Below, piece by piece: positions 42,593 through 51,438 of a DNA stretch of 64,000 nt; position 1 is the stretch's first letter; each line of letters opens with the position of its first letter. The notes below the pieces were generated by a model. That model saw nothing but the letters and a program-made list of their open reading frames with translations, was not told where the DNA came from and made no database searches. The stretch is from Geothrix oryzae. Lineage in GTDB: Bacteria; Acidobacteriota; Holophagae; Holophagales; Holophagaceae. The position numbers and the translations under genes are program-made. The stretch lies in contig NZ_AP027079.1 of NCBI RefSeq assembly GCF_030295385.1, positions 1,612,001 to 1,676,000 of the forward strand, written 5' to 3'.

Positions 42593-42627
42593 CTCTGGCC
42601 CAGGCGCTCTCGTACTGAATGACCCCG

Positions 42628-42665
42628 GGTCCCGCCGACAGCTCCAACCGTCGGCGGGACCTTTT
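42628..42665 (+). terminator. Intrinsic terminator between lldP and dld
   Basis: A perfect 12-bp stem GGTCCCGCCGAC/GTCGGCGGGACC with a 10-nt loop and TTTT. It ends 30 nt before the dehydrogenase start, so either expression steps down after lldP or dld has its own promoter. Confidence 0.85.
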
Positions 42666-42695
42666 GCCGCCCCCCGTGGGAAGAGGATGTTTCTC

Positions 42696-45554
42696 ATGAG
42701 CACTGCCGCCATCGCCACTTCCTTGAAGGAAGCCCTCGTTGCCATCGTCGGCCCGGATCGCGTTCTGGATCGACCCGTCGATCTGATCGCCTTCGCCTCC
42801 GACGCGAGCTTCTACCGCCTCATTCCCAAGGCGGTGGTCTTCGCCGGCAGCGTGGACGAAGTCCGGGCCCTGTTCCGGCTGAGCCGCGAATTCCAGGTCC
42901 CCATGACCTTCCGGGCCGCGGGCACGAGCCTGTCCGGGCAGTCGGTCTCCGACGGCATCCTCGTGGAAGTCGCCCGCAACTGGCGCGGCATCCAGGTGCT
43001 GGAGGGCGGCGCCAAGGTGAAGGTGCAGCCCGGCGTCATCGGCGCCCATGTGAACCATGCCCTGCGCCCCTACCGCGCCAAGATGGGGCCTGATCCGGCC
43101 TCCATCAACACCTGCACCGTGGGCGGCATCCTCTCCAACAACTCCAGCGGCATGTGCTGCGGCGTCACCCAGAACGCCTACCACACCCTGGAATCCCTGA
43201 CCTTCGTGCTGCCTTCGGGCACCGTGATTGATACGGCCGCCGCCGACGCGGATGCGCGCTTCCGCGAGGCCGAGCCGGCACTGGCCGAAGGGCTGCTCAA
43301 GCTGAAGGCCGACCTGGAAGCCAATCAGCCGCTGGCCCAGCGCGTCCGCGCCAAGTACAAGATGAAGAACACGACGGGCTACTCGCTCAACGCCTTCATC
43401 GACTACAACCGCCCGGTGGACATCTTCCGCAACCTTCTGGTGGGTTCCGAAGGCACCCTGGCCTTCATCGCCGAGGCCGTGCTGAACTCCGTGCCCGACC
43501 TGCCCGTGAAGGTGACGGGCTTCCTGATCTTCTCCGACCTGCATGCCGCCTGCGCGGCCATCGTGCCCCTGCGGGATGCCGGCGCCGCGGCCCTGGAGCT
43601 GCTGGACCGGGCCTCGCTGCGGTCTGTGGAGAACCAGGCCGGCACGCCCCCCACCATCAAGACCCTGCCTGAGGGCGCCGCGGCGCTGCTGGTGGAGTTC
43701 CAGGGCAAGGACGAGTCCGCCCGGGCGGAGCTGGAGCGCCTGGCGCTGGCTGCCGCCGCTGGCCTCACCCTGCTCGAGCCCGCCCGATTCACTCACGACC
43801 CGGTGGAGCAGGCCCTCATGTGGAAGATCCGCTCCGGCACCTTCCCCTCCGTGGGTGCCGTGCGCGCCCGCGGCACCACCGTGCTCATCGAGGATGTGGC
43901 CTTCCCCATCGAGAAGCTTGCGGATGCCGCGGTGGACCTGACCAAGCTCTTCGTCAAGCACCGCTATGACGAGGCCATCCTCTTCGGCCACGCCAAGGAC
44001 GGCAACCTGCACTTCGTCATCACCCAGTCCTTCAACGATCAGGCCGCCGTGGACCGCTACTCGGCCCTCATCGACGATGTGGTGGAGCTGGTGGTGAAGA
44101 AATACGACGGCGCCCTGAAGGCCGAGCACGGCACGGGCCGCAACATGGCGCCCTTCGTGGAAGCCGAGTGGGGCCCCGAGGCCAAGGCCGTGATGGAACA
44201 GCTCAAGGCCCTGGTGGATCCCCAGCGCCTGCTGAACCCCGGCGTCATCCTCAATGCCGATCCCAAGTGCCACCTGTCCGACCTCAAGCCCATGCCCGGC
44301 GTGGAAGAGGAAGTCGATAAGTGCATCGAGTGCGGCTACTGCGAGCCCAAGTGCCCCAGCCGCGAACTGACGCTCACGCCCCGCCAGCGCATCGTGGTGC
44401 GCCGCGAGATGGCCCGGCTGGAAACCAACCGCGAGGATCCCGCCCTGCTCTCCTCCCTGCGGGAAGCGTTCCCCTACATGGCCCTGGATACCTGCGCGGT
44501 GGATGGCCTGTGCGCCACCGCCTGCCCCGTGGGCATCGACACCGGCCAGCTCACCAAGCGCTTCCGCCGGGCCAACCACAGCCGCCGGGCGCAGAAGATC
44601 GCCCTGTCCGTGGCCCGCAACTTCGCCTCGGTGGAGCCCGCCATGCGCCTGGCCCTGCGCAGCGGCCACATCGTCCAGAGCCTCTTCGGCCCCAAGGTGA
44701 TGCCCTTCATCACCCGCGCCATGAAGGCCTTCGGCGCCTCGCACCAGTGGAGCCCCGAGATGCCGAAGCCCGCCAAGGCCGCCCTCCCGGTGACCAAGCT
44801 GGAGGGTGCCCAGGCCATCTACTTCCCCGCCTGCATCTCCCGCATGATGGGGCACCTGCCCGGAGAGCCCGAGGAACTGAGCCTAGTGGAAGCGCTCGTG
44901 AAGGTGGCGGAGCGCGCCGCGTACCCCGTCCACATCCCCTTCGATGTGGAAGGCACCTGCTGCGGCGTGCCCTTCTCCTCCAAGGGCTATGACGAGGCGC
45001 ACCGCTACACGGTGAACCACGCCATCGAGAAGTTCTGGGAGTGGAGCCAGCAGGGCCGCCTGGCCATCGTGATGGACACCAGCCCCTGCACCTACGGCGT
45101 CATCACCAGCCGCGGGTACCTCACCCCCGAGAACCAGGCCCGGTTCGACAAGCTGAAGATCATCGACAGCACGGCCTTCGCCAACGATGTGCTCCTGCCC
45201 CGTCTGAAGGTGACCCGCAAGGTCGGTTCCGTGGTCCTCCACCCCGTCTGCTCCGTGACGAAGATGAACCTCCTGCCCCAGCTGGAAGGCGTGGCCAAGG
45301 CCTGCGCCGACAAGGTCCTGGTCCCTCGGGATGCGGGCTGCTGCGGCTTTGCGGGTGACCGGGGCTTCACGCATGCGGAACTGACGGCCTCGGCCACCAA
45401 GCACGAAGCCCGCGAAGTGAAGACCCAGTCCTTCGACGGGTATTACGCCAGCAGCCGCACCTGCGAAGTGGGCATGACCCGATCCACGGGCCAGGTCTAC
45501 CGAAGCTTCCTATACTTGCTCGAATCCGCAACCCGCCCGGAGGCCTCCAAGTGA
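42696..45554 (+). CDS. dld: FAD/Fe-S D-lactate dehydrogenase
   Basis: A 952-residue membrane-associated flavin and iron-sulfur dehydrogenase of the Dld-II/YdiJ type that oxidises D-lactate to pyruvate and feeds electrons to quinone or cytochrome. In order: FAD-binding type 4 domain (FRAAGTSLSGQSVSDGI, TVGGILSNNSSGM), FAD-linked oxidase C-terminal domain (ILFGHAKDGNLHFV, KAEHGTGRNMAPF), two 4Fe-4S motifs (CIECGYCEPKCPS; CAVDGLCATACPVG) and two CCG-type cysteine domains (GTCCGVPFSS; AGCCGFAGD). ATG 42696 is preferred over 42687 because GAGG lies 9 nt upstream. It overlaps lutA by 4 nt. Confidence 0.92.
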   Translation: MSTAAIATSLKEALVAIVGPDRVLDRPVDLIAFASDASFYRLIPKAVVFAGSVDEVRALFRLSREFQVPMTFRAAGTSLSGQSVSDGILVEVARNWRGIQVLEGGAKVKVQPGVIGAHVNHALRPYRAKMGPDPASINTCTVGGILSNNSSGMCCGVTQNAYHTLESLTFVLPSGTVIDTAAADADARFREAEPALAEGLLKLKADLEANQPLAQRVRAKYKMKNTTGYSLNAFIDYNRPVDIFRNLLVGSEGTLAFIAEAVLNSVPDLPVKVTGFLIFSDLHAACAAIVPLRDAGAAALELLDRASLRSVENQAGTPPTIKTLPEGAAALLVEFQGKDESARAELERLALAAAAGLTLLEPARFTHDPVEQALMWKIRSGTFPSVGAVRARGTTVLIEDVAFPIEKLADAAVDLTKLFVKHRYDEAILFGHAKDGNLHFVITQSFNDQAAVDRYSALIDDVVELVVKKYDGALKAEHGTGRNMAPFVEAEWGPEAKAVMEQLKALVDPQRLLNPGVILNADPKCHLSDLKPMPGVEEEVDKCIECGYCEPKCPSRELTLTPRQRIVVRREMARLETNREDPALLSSLREAFPYMALDTCAVDGLCATACPVGIDTGQLTKRFRRANHSRRAQKIALSVARNFASVEPAMRLALRSGHIVQSLFGPKVMPFITRAMKAFGASHQWSPEMPKPAKAALPVTKLEGAQAIYFPACISRMMGHLPGEPEELSLVEALVKVAERAAYPVHIPFDVEGTCCGVPFSSKGYDEAHRYTVNHAIEKFWEWSQQGRLAIVMDTSPCTYGVITSRGYLTPENQARFDKLKIIDSTAFANDVLLPRLKVTRKVGSVVLHPVCSVTKMNLLPQLEGVAKACADKVLVPRDAGCCGFAGDRGFTHAELTASATKHEAREVKTQSFDGYYASSRTCEVGMTRSTGQVYRSFLYLLESATRPEASK

Positions 45555-46297
45555 ATGGATCGAAACCCCAAAAGGTCTATTTCTACGGCACTTGCCTGGT
45601 GGACCTATTCTTTCCTGATGCAGGCATGGCGGGCATCCAGCTCCTGCGCGAGGCCGGAGTGGAGGTGGTCTTCCCCGAGGGCCAGACCTGCTGCGGCCAG
45701 CCAGCCTTCAACTGCGGCTACTGGGAGGAGGCCCGCGAGGTGGCGCGCACCCAGGTGGCGCTCTTCCCCCAGGACCTGCCCGTGATCCTGCCTTCCGGCA
45801 GCTGCGCAGGCATGATGAAGGTTCATTATCCCGAGCTTTTCCATGGACAGCCGGACGAGGCCAAGGTGCGGGCCTTCAGCGCCCGGGTCTACGAGTTGAC
45901 CCAGTTCCTGGTGGATGTGCTGGATGTGAAGCTGAAGGATCTGGGCGAGCCCGTGAAGGTCACCTGGCACAGCTCCTGCCACGCCGTCCGCGATCTGGGC
46001 CTGAAGGGCGAACCCCAGGCGCTCATCGGCCAGCTCGCCCAGGTGGAGCTGGCGCCCCTGACCCGGGAGCACGAGTGCTGTGGTTTCGGCGGCACCTTCT
46101 CGGTGCGGCAGCCGGAGATCTCCGCGGCCATGTCCTGCGACAAGGCCGCGGATGCCGAAGCGACCGGCGCATCCGTGGTCCTGTCCACGGATGGCGGCTG
46201 CCTGCTCAATGTGAATGGCACTCTGGAAGCCAAGAACAGCAAGCTCAAGGTCCAGCATGTCGCCGAATTCCTGTGGGAGCGCACCCGTGCACGCTGA
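45551..46297 (+). CDS. lutA: L-lactate utilisation protein LutA (LldE)
   Basis: A 248-residue Fe-S protein, one of three subunits of the LutABC L-lactate dehydrogenase. Two CCG domains carry the cysteine ligands: GQTCCGQPAFNCGY in the first half, and HSSCHAVRDLG with HECCGFGGTFSV in the second. The GTG start overlaps the dld stop (GTGA), so both dehydrogenases are translated in series. It overlaps lutB by 11 nt. Confidence 0.93.
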   Translation: MNGSKPQKVYFYGTCLVDLFFPDAGMAGIQLLREAGVEVVFPEGQTCCGQPAFNCGYWEEAREVARTQVALFPQDLPVILPSGSCAGMMKVHYPELFHGQPDEAKVRAFSARVYELTQFLVDVLDVKLKDLGEPVKVTWHSSCHAVRDLGLKGEPQALIGQLAQVELAPLTREHECCGFGGTFSVRQPEISAAMSCDKAADAEATGASVVLSTDGGCLLNVNGTLEAKNSKLKVQHVAEFLWERTRAR

Positions 46298-47720
46298 GAC
46301 CGAAGTCCACTTCCGCGATGCCGCCGCCAAGGCCCTGCTGGATCCCCAGCTCCGGGCCAATTTCCGCCGCGCCATGGACGGCCTGATCACCAAGCGCAAG
46401 GCCCAGTTCCCGGATCCCCGCGACCTGCAGGACCTCCGCGACCTGAGCACGGCCATCCGTTCCCGCAGCCTGCTGAACCTGCCGGAACTGCTCGAGCAGT
46501 TCGAAGCCAACTGCACGAAGAACGGCATCAAGGTTCACTGGGCCGAGACCTGCGAGCAGGCCAACGAGCTGATCCTGGGCATCATGCAGGCCAAGGGCGC
46601 CAAGACCCTGGTCAAGGGCAAGAGCATGGTCTCCGAGGAGATGCACCTCAACGCCTTCCTCGAATCCAAGGGCATCGAGGCCCTCGAATCCGATCTGGGC
46701 GAGTACATCATCCAGCTCGATGGCGAGACGCCGAGCCACATCATCATGCCGGCCATCCACAAGAACAAAGACCAGATCGCCCGGCAGTTCAGCCAGAAGA
46801 TCAAGGACGCGAAGTACACCGAGGATGTGGACGAGCTCACGGCCATGGCCCGGAAGGTGCTGCGCCAGAAGTTCCTCGACGCCGATGCGGGCCTATCCGG
46901 CGTGAACTTCGCCGTCGCGGAAACCGGCACCCTGTGTCTGGTGGAGAACGAGGGCAACGGCCGCATGAGCACCCATGTGCCCCCCCTCCACATCGCCGTC
47001 ATGGGCCTCGAGAAGGTCGTGGCGCGGCTGGAGGATGTGGCGCCGCTCTACGCCATCCTCACGCGCTCGGCCACGGGCCAGGCCGTGAGCACCTACTTCA
47101 ACCTGATCACCGGCCCCCGGGGCGCGGGCGAGAAGGATGGCCCCCAGGAAGTCCACCTGGTCATCCTCGACAACGGCCGCTCGCGGATCTACGCCGATCC
47201 CCAGCTGCGCGCCACCCTGCGCTGCATCCGCTGCGGCGCCTGCATGAACCACTGCCCGGTCTACACCCGCGTGGGCGGCCACGCCTACGAGGCCGTCTAT
47301 CCCGGTCCCATCGGCAAGATCCTCACGCCGCAGATGGAGGGCGTGGGCGTCCGCCACGACCTGATCCACGGCTCCAGCCTCTGCGGAGCCTGCGGAGAGG
47401 TCTGCCCCGTGGAGATTCCCATCCCGGAAATTCTGGTGCGTCTCCGCCGGGAGGCCACCCATGAGGACCTGGGATCGGCCGTGGCCGGCAAAGGCACGGG
47501 CCGCACCGCCACCGAGGACTGGGCCTGGCGCCTCTGGGCGGGCGTCACCAAGCGCCCCACCCTCTACCGGATTGCCACCTGGTTCGCCACCCGCTTCGGG
47601 AAGGCCCTGCCCGCCGGCGCGCCCTTGATCAAAAACTGGACCCAGTCCCGCACCAAGCCCGTGCCCGCCCGCCGCTCGCTCAGCGAACGGATGCGCACCG
47701 AGGGAGGCCCCCATGCCTGA
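46287..47720 (+). CDS. lutB: L-lactate utilisation Fe-S protein LutB (LldF)
   Basis: A 477-residue subunit with an N-terminal LUD domain (about 60-300; GKSMVSEEMHLNAFLESKG, AETGTLCLVENEGNGR) and two 4Fe-4S motifs near residue 315 and 370 (CIRCGACMNHCPVY; LCGACGEVCPVEIP). A C-terminal region of about 90 residues follows, as in other LutB proteins. GTG 46287, within the lutA end, is taken as start because the family N-terminus (HFRDAAAKALLD) begins there. Confidence 0.93.
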   Translation: MHAETEVHFRDAAAKALLDPQLRANFRRAMDGLITKRKAQFPDPRDLQDLRDLSTAIRSRSLLNLPELLEQFEANCTKNGIKVHWAETCEQANELILGIMQAKGAKTLVKGKSMVSEEMHLNAFLESKGIEALESDLGEYIIQLDGETPSHIIMPAIHKNKDQIARQFSQKIKDAKYTEDVDELTAMARKVLRQKFLDADAGLSGVNFAVAETGTLCLVENEGNGRMSTHVPPLHIAVMGLEKVVARLEDVAPLYAILTRSATGQAVSTYFNLITGPRGAGEKDGPQEVHLVILDNGRSRIYADPQLRATLRCIRCGACMNHCPVYTRVGGHAYEAVYPGPIGKILTPQMEGVGVRHDLIHGSSLCGACGEVCPVEIPIPEILVRLRREATHEDLGSAVAGKGTGRTATEDWAWRLWAGVTKRPTLYRIATWFATRFGKALPAGAPLIKNWTQSRTKPVPARRSLSERMRTEGGPHA

Positions 47721-48375
47721 TCCCCGCACCGCCATCCTTGGCCGCCTCCGCGCTGCCGGCGATTCCGGCCCCCTGCCCGCCCTCGACACCGCCGTGCTCG
47801 AGCGCCGCCAATGGCCCGCCGCGGAGCGGGTGGCCCGGCTCCGGAAGGGCATGGAGGCCGTCCATACGGAATTCCTCGACGCCACGCCGACCACCTGGCC
47901 CGCCGTGGTGCGCGCCTTCTGCGACCGCGAGGGCCTGAAGAACCTGCTCTTCGGCCCCGCCTGCCAGGATGGCGCGGCCCTGGCGGCCGCCTGGGCGCCC
48001 GGCGGGACGCAGCTGATGCCGTACGACCGCCCCGTGGAGGCATTCAAACAGGAGCTCTTCGGCGAGGTGGATGCGGGCTTCACCAGCACGGTGGGCGGCG
48101 TCGCCGAGACCGGTGGCCTCCTGCTGATGCCCGGGCCCGCCGAGCCCCGGCTCATGTCCCTGGTGCCCCCGGTCCACATCGCGCTGCTCCGGGCCTCCAC
48201 GATCCAGGACAGCTTCTGGTCCGCCGTGAAGGCCCTGGGCTGGGGCCGCGCCCTGCCGCCCAACGCGCTGATGATCTCCGGCCCCAGCAAGACCGCCGAC
48301 ATCGAGCAGACCCTGGCCTATGGCGTCCACGGTCCCAAGCGCCTCATCGTCGTGCTGGTGGACGATCTGGCGTAG
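47713..48375 (+). CDS. lutC: L-lactate utilisation protein LutC (LldG)
   Basis: A 220-residue LUD domain protein, the third LutABC subunit. TVGGVAETGGLLLM and the closing GPSKTADIEQTLAYGVHGPKRLIVVLV are typical. It overlaps lutB by 8 nt and ends the lactate block; the tRNA-Met gene follows after 36 nt, so no strong terminator separates them. Confidence 0.92.
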   Translation: MPDPRTAILGRLRAAGDSGPLPALDTAVLERRQWPAAERVARLRKGMEAVHTEFLDATPTTWPAVVRAFCDREGLKNLLFGPACQDGAALAAAWAPGGTQLMPYDRPVEAFKQELFGEVDAGFTSTVGGVAETGGLLLMPGPAEPRLMSLVPPVHIALLRASTIQDSFWSAVKALGWGRALPPNALMISGPSKTADIEQTLAYGVHGPKRLIVVLVDDLA

Positions 48376-48411
48376 ACGCAGGCCCACACCCGCGCTACAC
48401 TGCTCCTTCAT

Positions 48412-48488
48412 GGCTGGGTAGCTCAGGTGGTTAGAGCGAGGGTCTCATAATCCCTAGGTCGGCAGTTCGAGTCTGCCTCCAGCCACCA
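48412..48488 (+). tRNA. tRNA-Met (elongator, anticodon CAT)
   Basis: Acceptor GGCTGGG pairs with TCCAGCC (one G-T pair), then A and an encoded CCA; 77 nt. Anticodon loop TCTCATAA holds CAT; lacks the initiator features (mismatched 1-72 pair, three G-C pairs in the anticodon stem). TACACT at 48396-48401 may be its -10. Its 3' part is copied, imperfectly, at 55583-55614. Confidence 0.94.
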
Positions 48489-48503
48489 ATAAATGCAGCA
48501 CTT

Positions 48504-48532
48504 AGCGCCACTCACCTGAGTGGCGCTTTTTA
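48504..48532 (+). terminator. Intrinsic terminator after tRNA-Met
   Basis: AGCGCCACTCA (48504-48514) pairs with TGAGTGGCGCT (48517-48527), opening at the top to a 4-nt loop, and runs into a T5 tract. It is 15 nt past the tRNA end. Confidence 0.9.
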
Positions 48533-48696
48533 TTTCATGCACCAAGGATGCACTCAGAGGGCCTGTCGAGGGCTTCCGAAAGTGGGCAATCCAGGTTCTG
48601 CAGGGGTGACCACGAAGGTCGAACGCCCTGATCTAGACCAAGGCCTGTTCGACACCATCCACGGCTATCCTCCCCTTCCAGGCGCATGGAGCCCCC

Positions 48697-49016
48697 GTGC
48701 GCACACCCGCCAAGCGACGCCCCCACTTCGTCAGCCCGACCAATGCGCTCCTGGACCGCGCGCGCCAGGAATGGGAGGTTCACGGGGCGGTGCGCTGCCC
48801 CGTCGCGCCATGGCTGGAGGCGGACAGCTGGACCCTGGCCACCGCTCAAACCTGCGCTTGGAAAAGGGGTACCACGGCGATCCAGATGGTGGAGCGCAGG
48901 CTGACCACCACCGGTTGGACCTGGCGCCGGGAGGAGGACGACCTGGTGTGGAGATCCTTGGGTGGTCCCCGCCAGCGCCGTGCATCGTGGCGATTCAACT
49001 CGAGCTCTTCGAGTAA
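48697..49016 (+). pseudogene. Possible frameshifted remnant of a small gene
   Basis: From 48697 to about 48950 one frame has strongly G/C-ending codons (RRPHFVSPTNALLDRARQEW and onward, rich in Trp); after that the codon signature fades there but continues in the frame one base over, which ends CIVAIQLELFE at a TAA at 49014-49016. This suggests a small protein gene broken by a frameshift near 48950. I do not recognise the family. The rest of 48533-49080 holds only a short palindrome (48998-49014) and a possible -10 (TAGTCT, 49044-49049) for the next gene. Confidence 0.3.
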
Positions 49017-49080
49017 ATCCGGCCAAATCAAGTATTGCAGGGATAGTCTATTCCGATCTGCCCTTACCAAGGGGGCGGCG

Positions 49081-50565
49081 ATGACACCAGAGGTCGAACA
49101 CCGATTTGGCGGGCCCTGGACAGAAGAGAAGCTTCAGGCCATCACTAAATATCTCAGTTTCGATATATTCTCGCAGCCAAACGGCAACCAACTTCCGGTT
49201 ACAGCCGCCCTGAACGCTGCCGTATTTGGAACTGGAACCCTGCCCTTGGCCTTTGCCCATGCGCCGTGGATACTGGTTCGGATGACGGAGTGGGTGAACT
49301 TCTCGTGGGGTCCCATTGAGGGGAAGCTGCTGTGGGATGTTCTCCGCAATCTGGCCGTCAACGGCATGGGCGCCTATTTCGTGACCCGCCTGAGCGCGGT
49401 GCGCCGCGCCCTCACGGAGATCCGCCCCCGACGCCTAGACACCCTCGTGCTCACCCTGGTATTCGGGCTTTTCTCGATCCTCGGCAACTTCCTGGGACTG
49501 CCCATCCACGGGGCCCTCGCAAACACGCGCATCGTCGGAGCCATTGCCGGGGGGCTGATCGGAGGTCCCCTGGTGGGAGCCGGGGCCGGCCTCCTCGGGG
49601 GCCTTGTCCGGCTTGGGATGGGCGGCTATACCGCCCCGGCGGCCCTGGTGGCGAACCTGCTCGCGGGCCTGGTGGGAGGATTCGTCCGGACCCGGTTGGG
49701 CTATCAGCGGATCACTGTTCCGGTGGCATTCCTCACAGGTTTGGCTGGGGAACTGGTGCTGAAGGCCTGCATCCTGACCCTCTCCAAGCCCTTCGAACTG
49801 GCCTGGAAGCTCGAAAAAACCATCGCCGTGCCGACCATTCTGGCCAACGCCACCGCCGTCGCCATCTTCTTGTTGGTCGTGAAGGATGTTTACCGGGAAC
49901 AGGAGAAGGCCACCGTCGACGCCCGCCACCAGACCTCCCAGATCCAGGCGGAACTCCAGGCTCTCCGAGCCCAGGTGAACCCGCACTTCCTGTTCAATAC
50001 TCTGGCCACCATCGGCGCGCTGACCCGGACAAGCCCTGAGCGGGCGCGGGAGATTGTGAAGAGGCTCTCGGAGTTTCTGAGAAGGTCCCTGCATCGGCAG
50101 GAGCAGCAGGTCCCGCTCGCCGATGAACTCAAGACGGTGGAACTCTACCTGGACATCGAGCAGGCCCGCTTCGGAACCAGGATCACCAGCGACATCGAGG
50201 TGGATCCAGCCCTGTCCCGGACCATGGTGCCCGTATTTTCCGTTCAACTCCTGGTGGAAAATGCCGTCAAGCACGGCATCGGCCCCCGGCCGGAAGGCGG
50301 CCGGGTAGCGGTGACGGCACACCGCGAGGGAGGAAGGCTGCGCATTCGAGTTGAGGACGATGGGCTGGGTCTTCATCAGGATCGGCTGGACCGGATCAAC
50401 CGCCGGGAGTTCGAGGGCTACGGCGAAGGGACAGGATTGCGGAACCTGCAGCGCCGCCTTGAGCTGATGTACGGCGGCCCCGCTAGCTTGAGACTTTCGC
50501 AGGCCGGAGAAGGGACCGGCATTGTCGCGATCCTGGACCTGCCGCTGGACGAGGTGGGCCCATGA
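49081..50565 (+). CDS. LytS-type membrane histidine kinase
   Basis: A 494-residue sensor kinase. The first 270 residues hold about six to seven membrane segments of the 5TMR-LYT kind (NFLGLPIHGALANTRIVGAIAGGLIGGPLVGAGAGLLGG region). A coiled coil leads to the His_kinase domain with the phospho-acceptor motif NPHFLFNTL, then an ATPase domain (LLVENAVKHGI, EDDGLGL, GTGLRNLQRRL). It overlaps the LytT-type regulator by 4 nt. Membrane sensors of this class often answer to pyruvate or other small carboxylates; here the downstream transporter and oxidase are the likely targets. AAGGGGG at 49069-49075 supports ATG 49081. Confidence 0.92.
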   Translation: MTPEVEHRFGGPWTEEKLQAITKYLSFDIFSQPNGNQLPVTAALNAAVFGTGTLPLAFAHAPWILVRMTEWVNFSWGPIEGKLLWDVLRNLAVNGMGAYFVTRLSAVRRALTEIRPRRLDTLVLTLVFGLFSILGNFLGLPIHGALANTRIVGAIAGGLIGGPLVGAGAGLLGGLVRLGMGGYTAPAALVANLLAGLVGGFVRTRLGYQRITVPVAFLTGLAGELVLKACILTLSKPFELAWKLEKTIAVPTILANATAVAIFLLVVKDVYREQEKATVDARHQTSQIQAELQALRAQVNPHFLFNTLATIGALTRTSPERAREIVKRLSEFLRRSLHRQEQQVPLADELKTVELYLDIEQARFGTRITSDIEVDPALSRTMVPVFSVQLLVENAVKHGIGPRPEGGRVAVTAHREGGRLRIRVEDDGLGLHQDRLDRINRREFEGYGEGTGLRNLQRRLELMYGGPASLRLSQAGEGTGIVAILDLPLDEVGP

Positions 50566-51305
50566 AGCGCCTCAAGGTTGTCCTCGTGGATGACGAGCCA
50601 CTCCTGTGCGGAGAGCTCAAGGGCCTGCTGGAGGAGCAGGACTGGGCCTGGGTGGTGGGCGTGTATCACAATGGCCCATCGGCCTTGGCCTTCCTTGAAG
50701 CGGAAGGAGCCGACCTCGTCTTCCTTGATGTAAGCATGCCGGGCATGGATGGGTTAGAGGTGGCACGGCGCATCCTGTCCCTTCCAAAGCCGCCACGGGT
50801 GGTTTTCGTGACCGCCCATGCTTCCTTTGCCCTGGAGGCCTTCTCCGTGCGGGCGGTGGACTACCTGCTTAAACCCTTCGATGCGGACGACCTGCGGCGG
50901 GTTGCGGAGCGCGTCCTCCCCCTCCCAGGCGCAGAGCCGCACACGGAGCGCAAGGCCTGGACCCGCACCCTCCTGGTCGAGCGTGGCTCCAGCCTGGAGG
51001 TGGTGCCAGTTTCCATCATCCGCCTGGTGCAGGCCCGGGAGGGGGAAGTCTTCGTCGAGACCCTTGAGGGCCGCCAGTGGCCCATCCGAGCCAGCCTGCG
51101 GGACCTGGAGGAGAAGCTGGACCCCCGCGTGTTCATGCGCTGCCACCGCAACTTCATCGTCAACCTCGACCAGGTCCAGCAGCTCACACCGTGGGACAAC
51201 CATGGCTACCTGTTGAAGCTCCGGGCCCTTCGGGACCAGAAGGCCGCCGAGGTGCCCGTGGGCCGCGCCTACGCCGACAGGATCCGGGCACACTTCCACC
51301 TTTGA
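50562..51305 (+). CDS. LytTR family response regulator
   Basis: A 247-residue regulator. The receiver (1-120) has Asp10-Asp11 and phospho-acceptor Asp56 (LVFLDVSMPG) with LLKPFD as the Lys switch. The LytTR DNA-binding domain follows (about 140-245; FVETLEGRQWPIRASLRDLEEKL, FMRCHRNFIVNLDQVQ). It is translated with the LytS-type kinase and precedes the transporter gene by 133 nt, whose upstream region should hold its direct-repeat sites. Confidence 0.92.
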   Translation: MKRLKVVLVDDEPLLCGELKGLLEEQDWAWVVGVYHNGPSALAFLEAEGADLVFLDVSMPGMDGLEVARRILSLPKPPRVVFVTAHASFALEAFSVRAVDYLLKPFDADDLRRVAERVLPLPGAEPHTERKAWTRTLLVERGSSLEVVPVSIIRLVQAREGEVFVETLEGRQWPIRASLRDLEEKLDPRVFMRCHRNFIVNLDQVQQLTPWDNHGYLLKLRALRDQKAAEVPVGRAYADRIRAHFHL

Positions 51306-51438
51306 GGTCTCTCTCAGGGCCGCTCACGGTCGCCCGAGGGCCGTTCCGAGGTGCCGGGACTTTTCCAGACCCATAGGTCGCGATTTGATGCCTGTGGTGG
51401 GCCGAGGGGCCTGGCTATGCCTATGAGGGAGGGTGGAC

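Noticed and set aside
42321-44855. An 844-codon open frame on the minus strand
   Set aside because: It is antisense to lldP and dld and encodes His/Gly/Gln-rich low-complexity sequence typical of shadows.
39807-48488. The lactate block as an element bounded by two CAT-anticodon tRNAs
   Set aside because: The two tRNAs are different genes with dissimilar 3' ends, so they are not an att pair.
51306-51438. LytTR-type direct repeats before the DASS transporter
   Set aside because: GGTCGCCCGAGG and CGTTCCGAGG look alike but their spacing (about 15 nt) does not fit the usual one-or-two-turn LytTR spacing; not strong enough to call.
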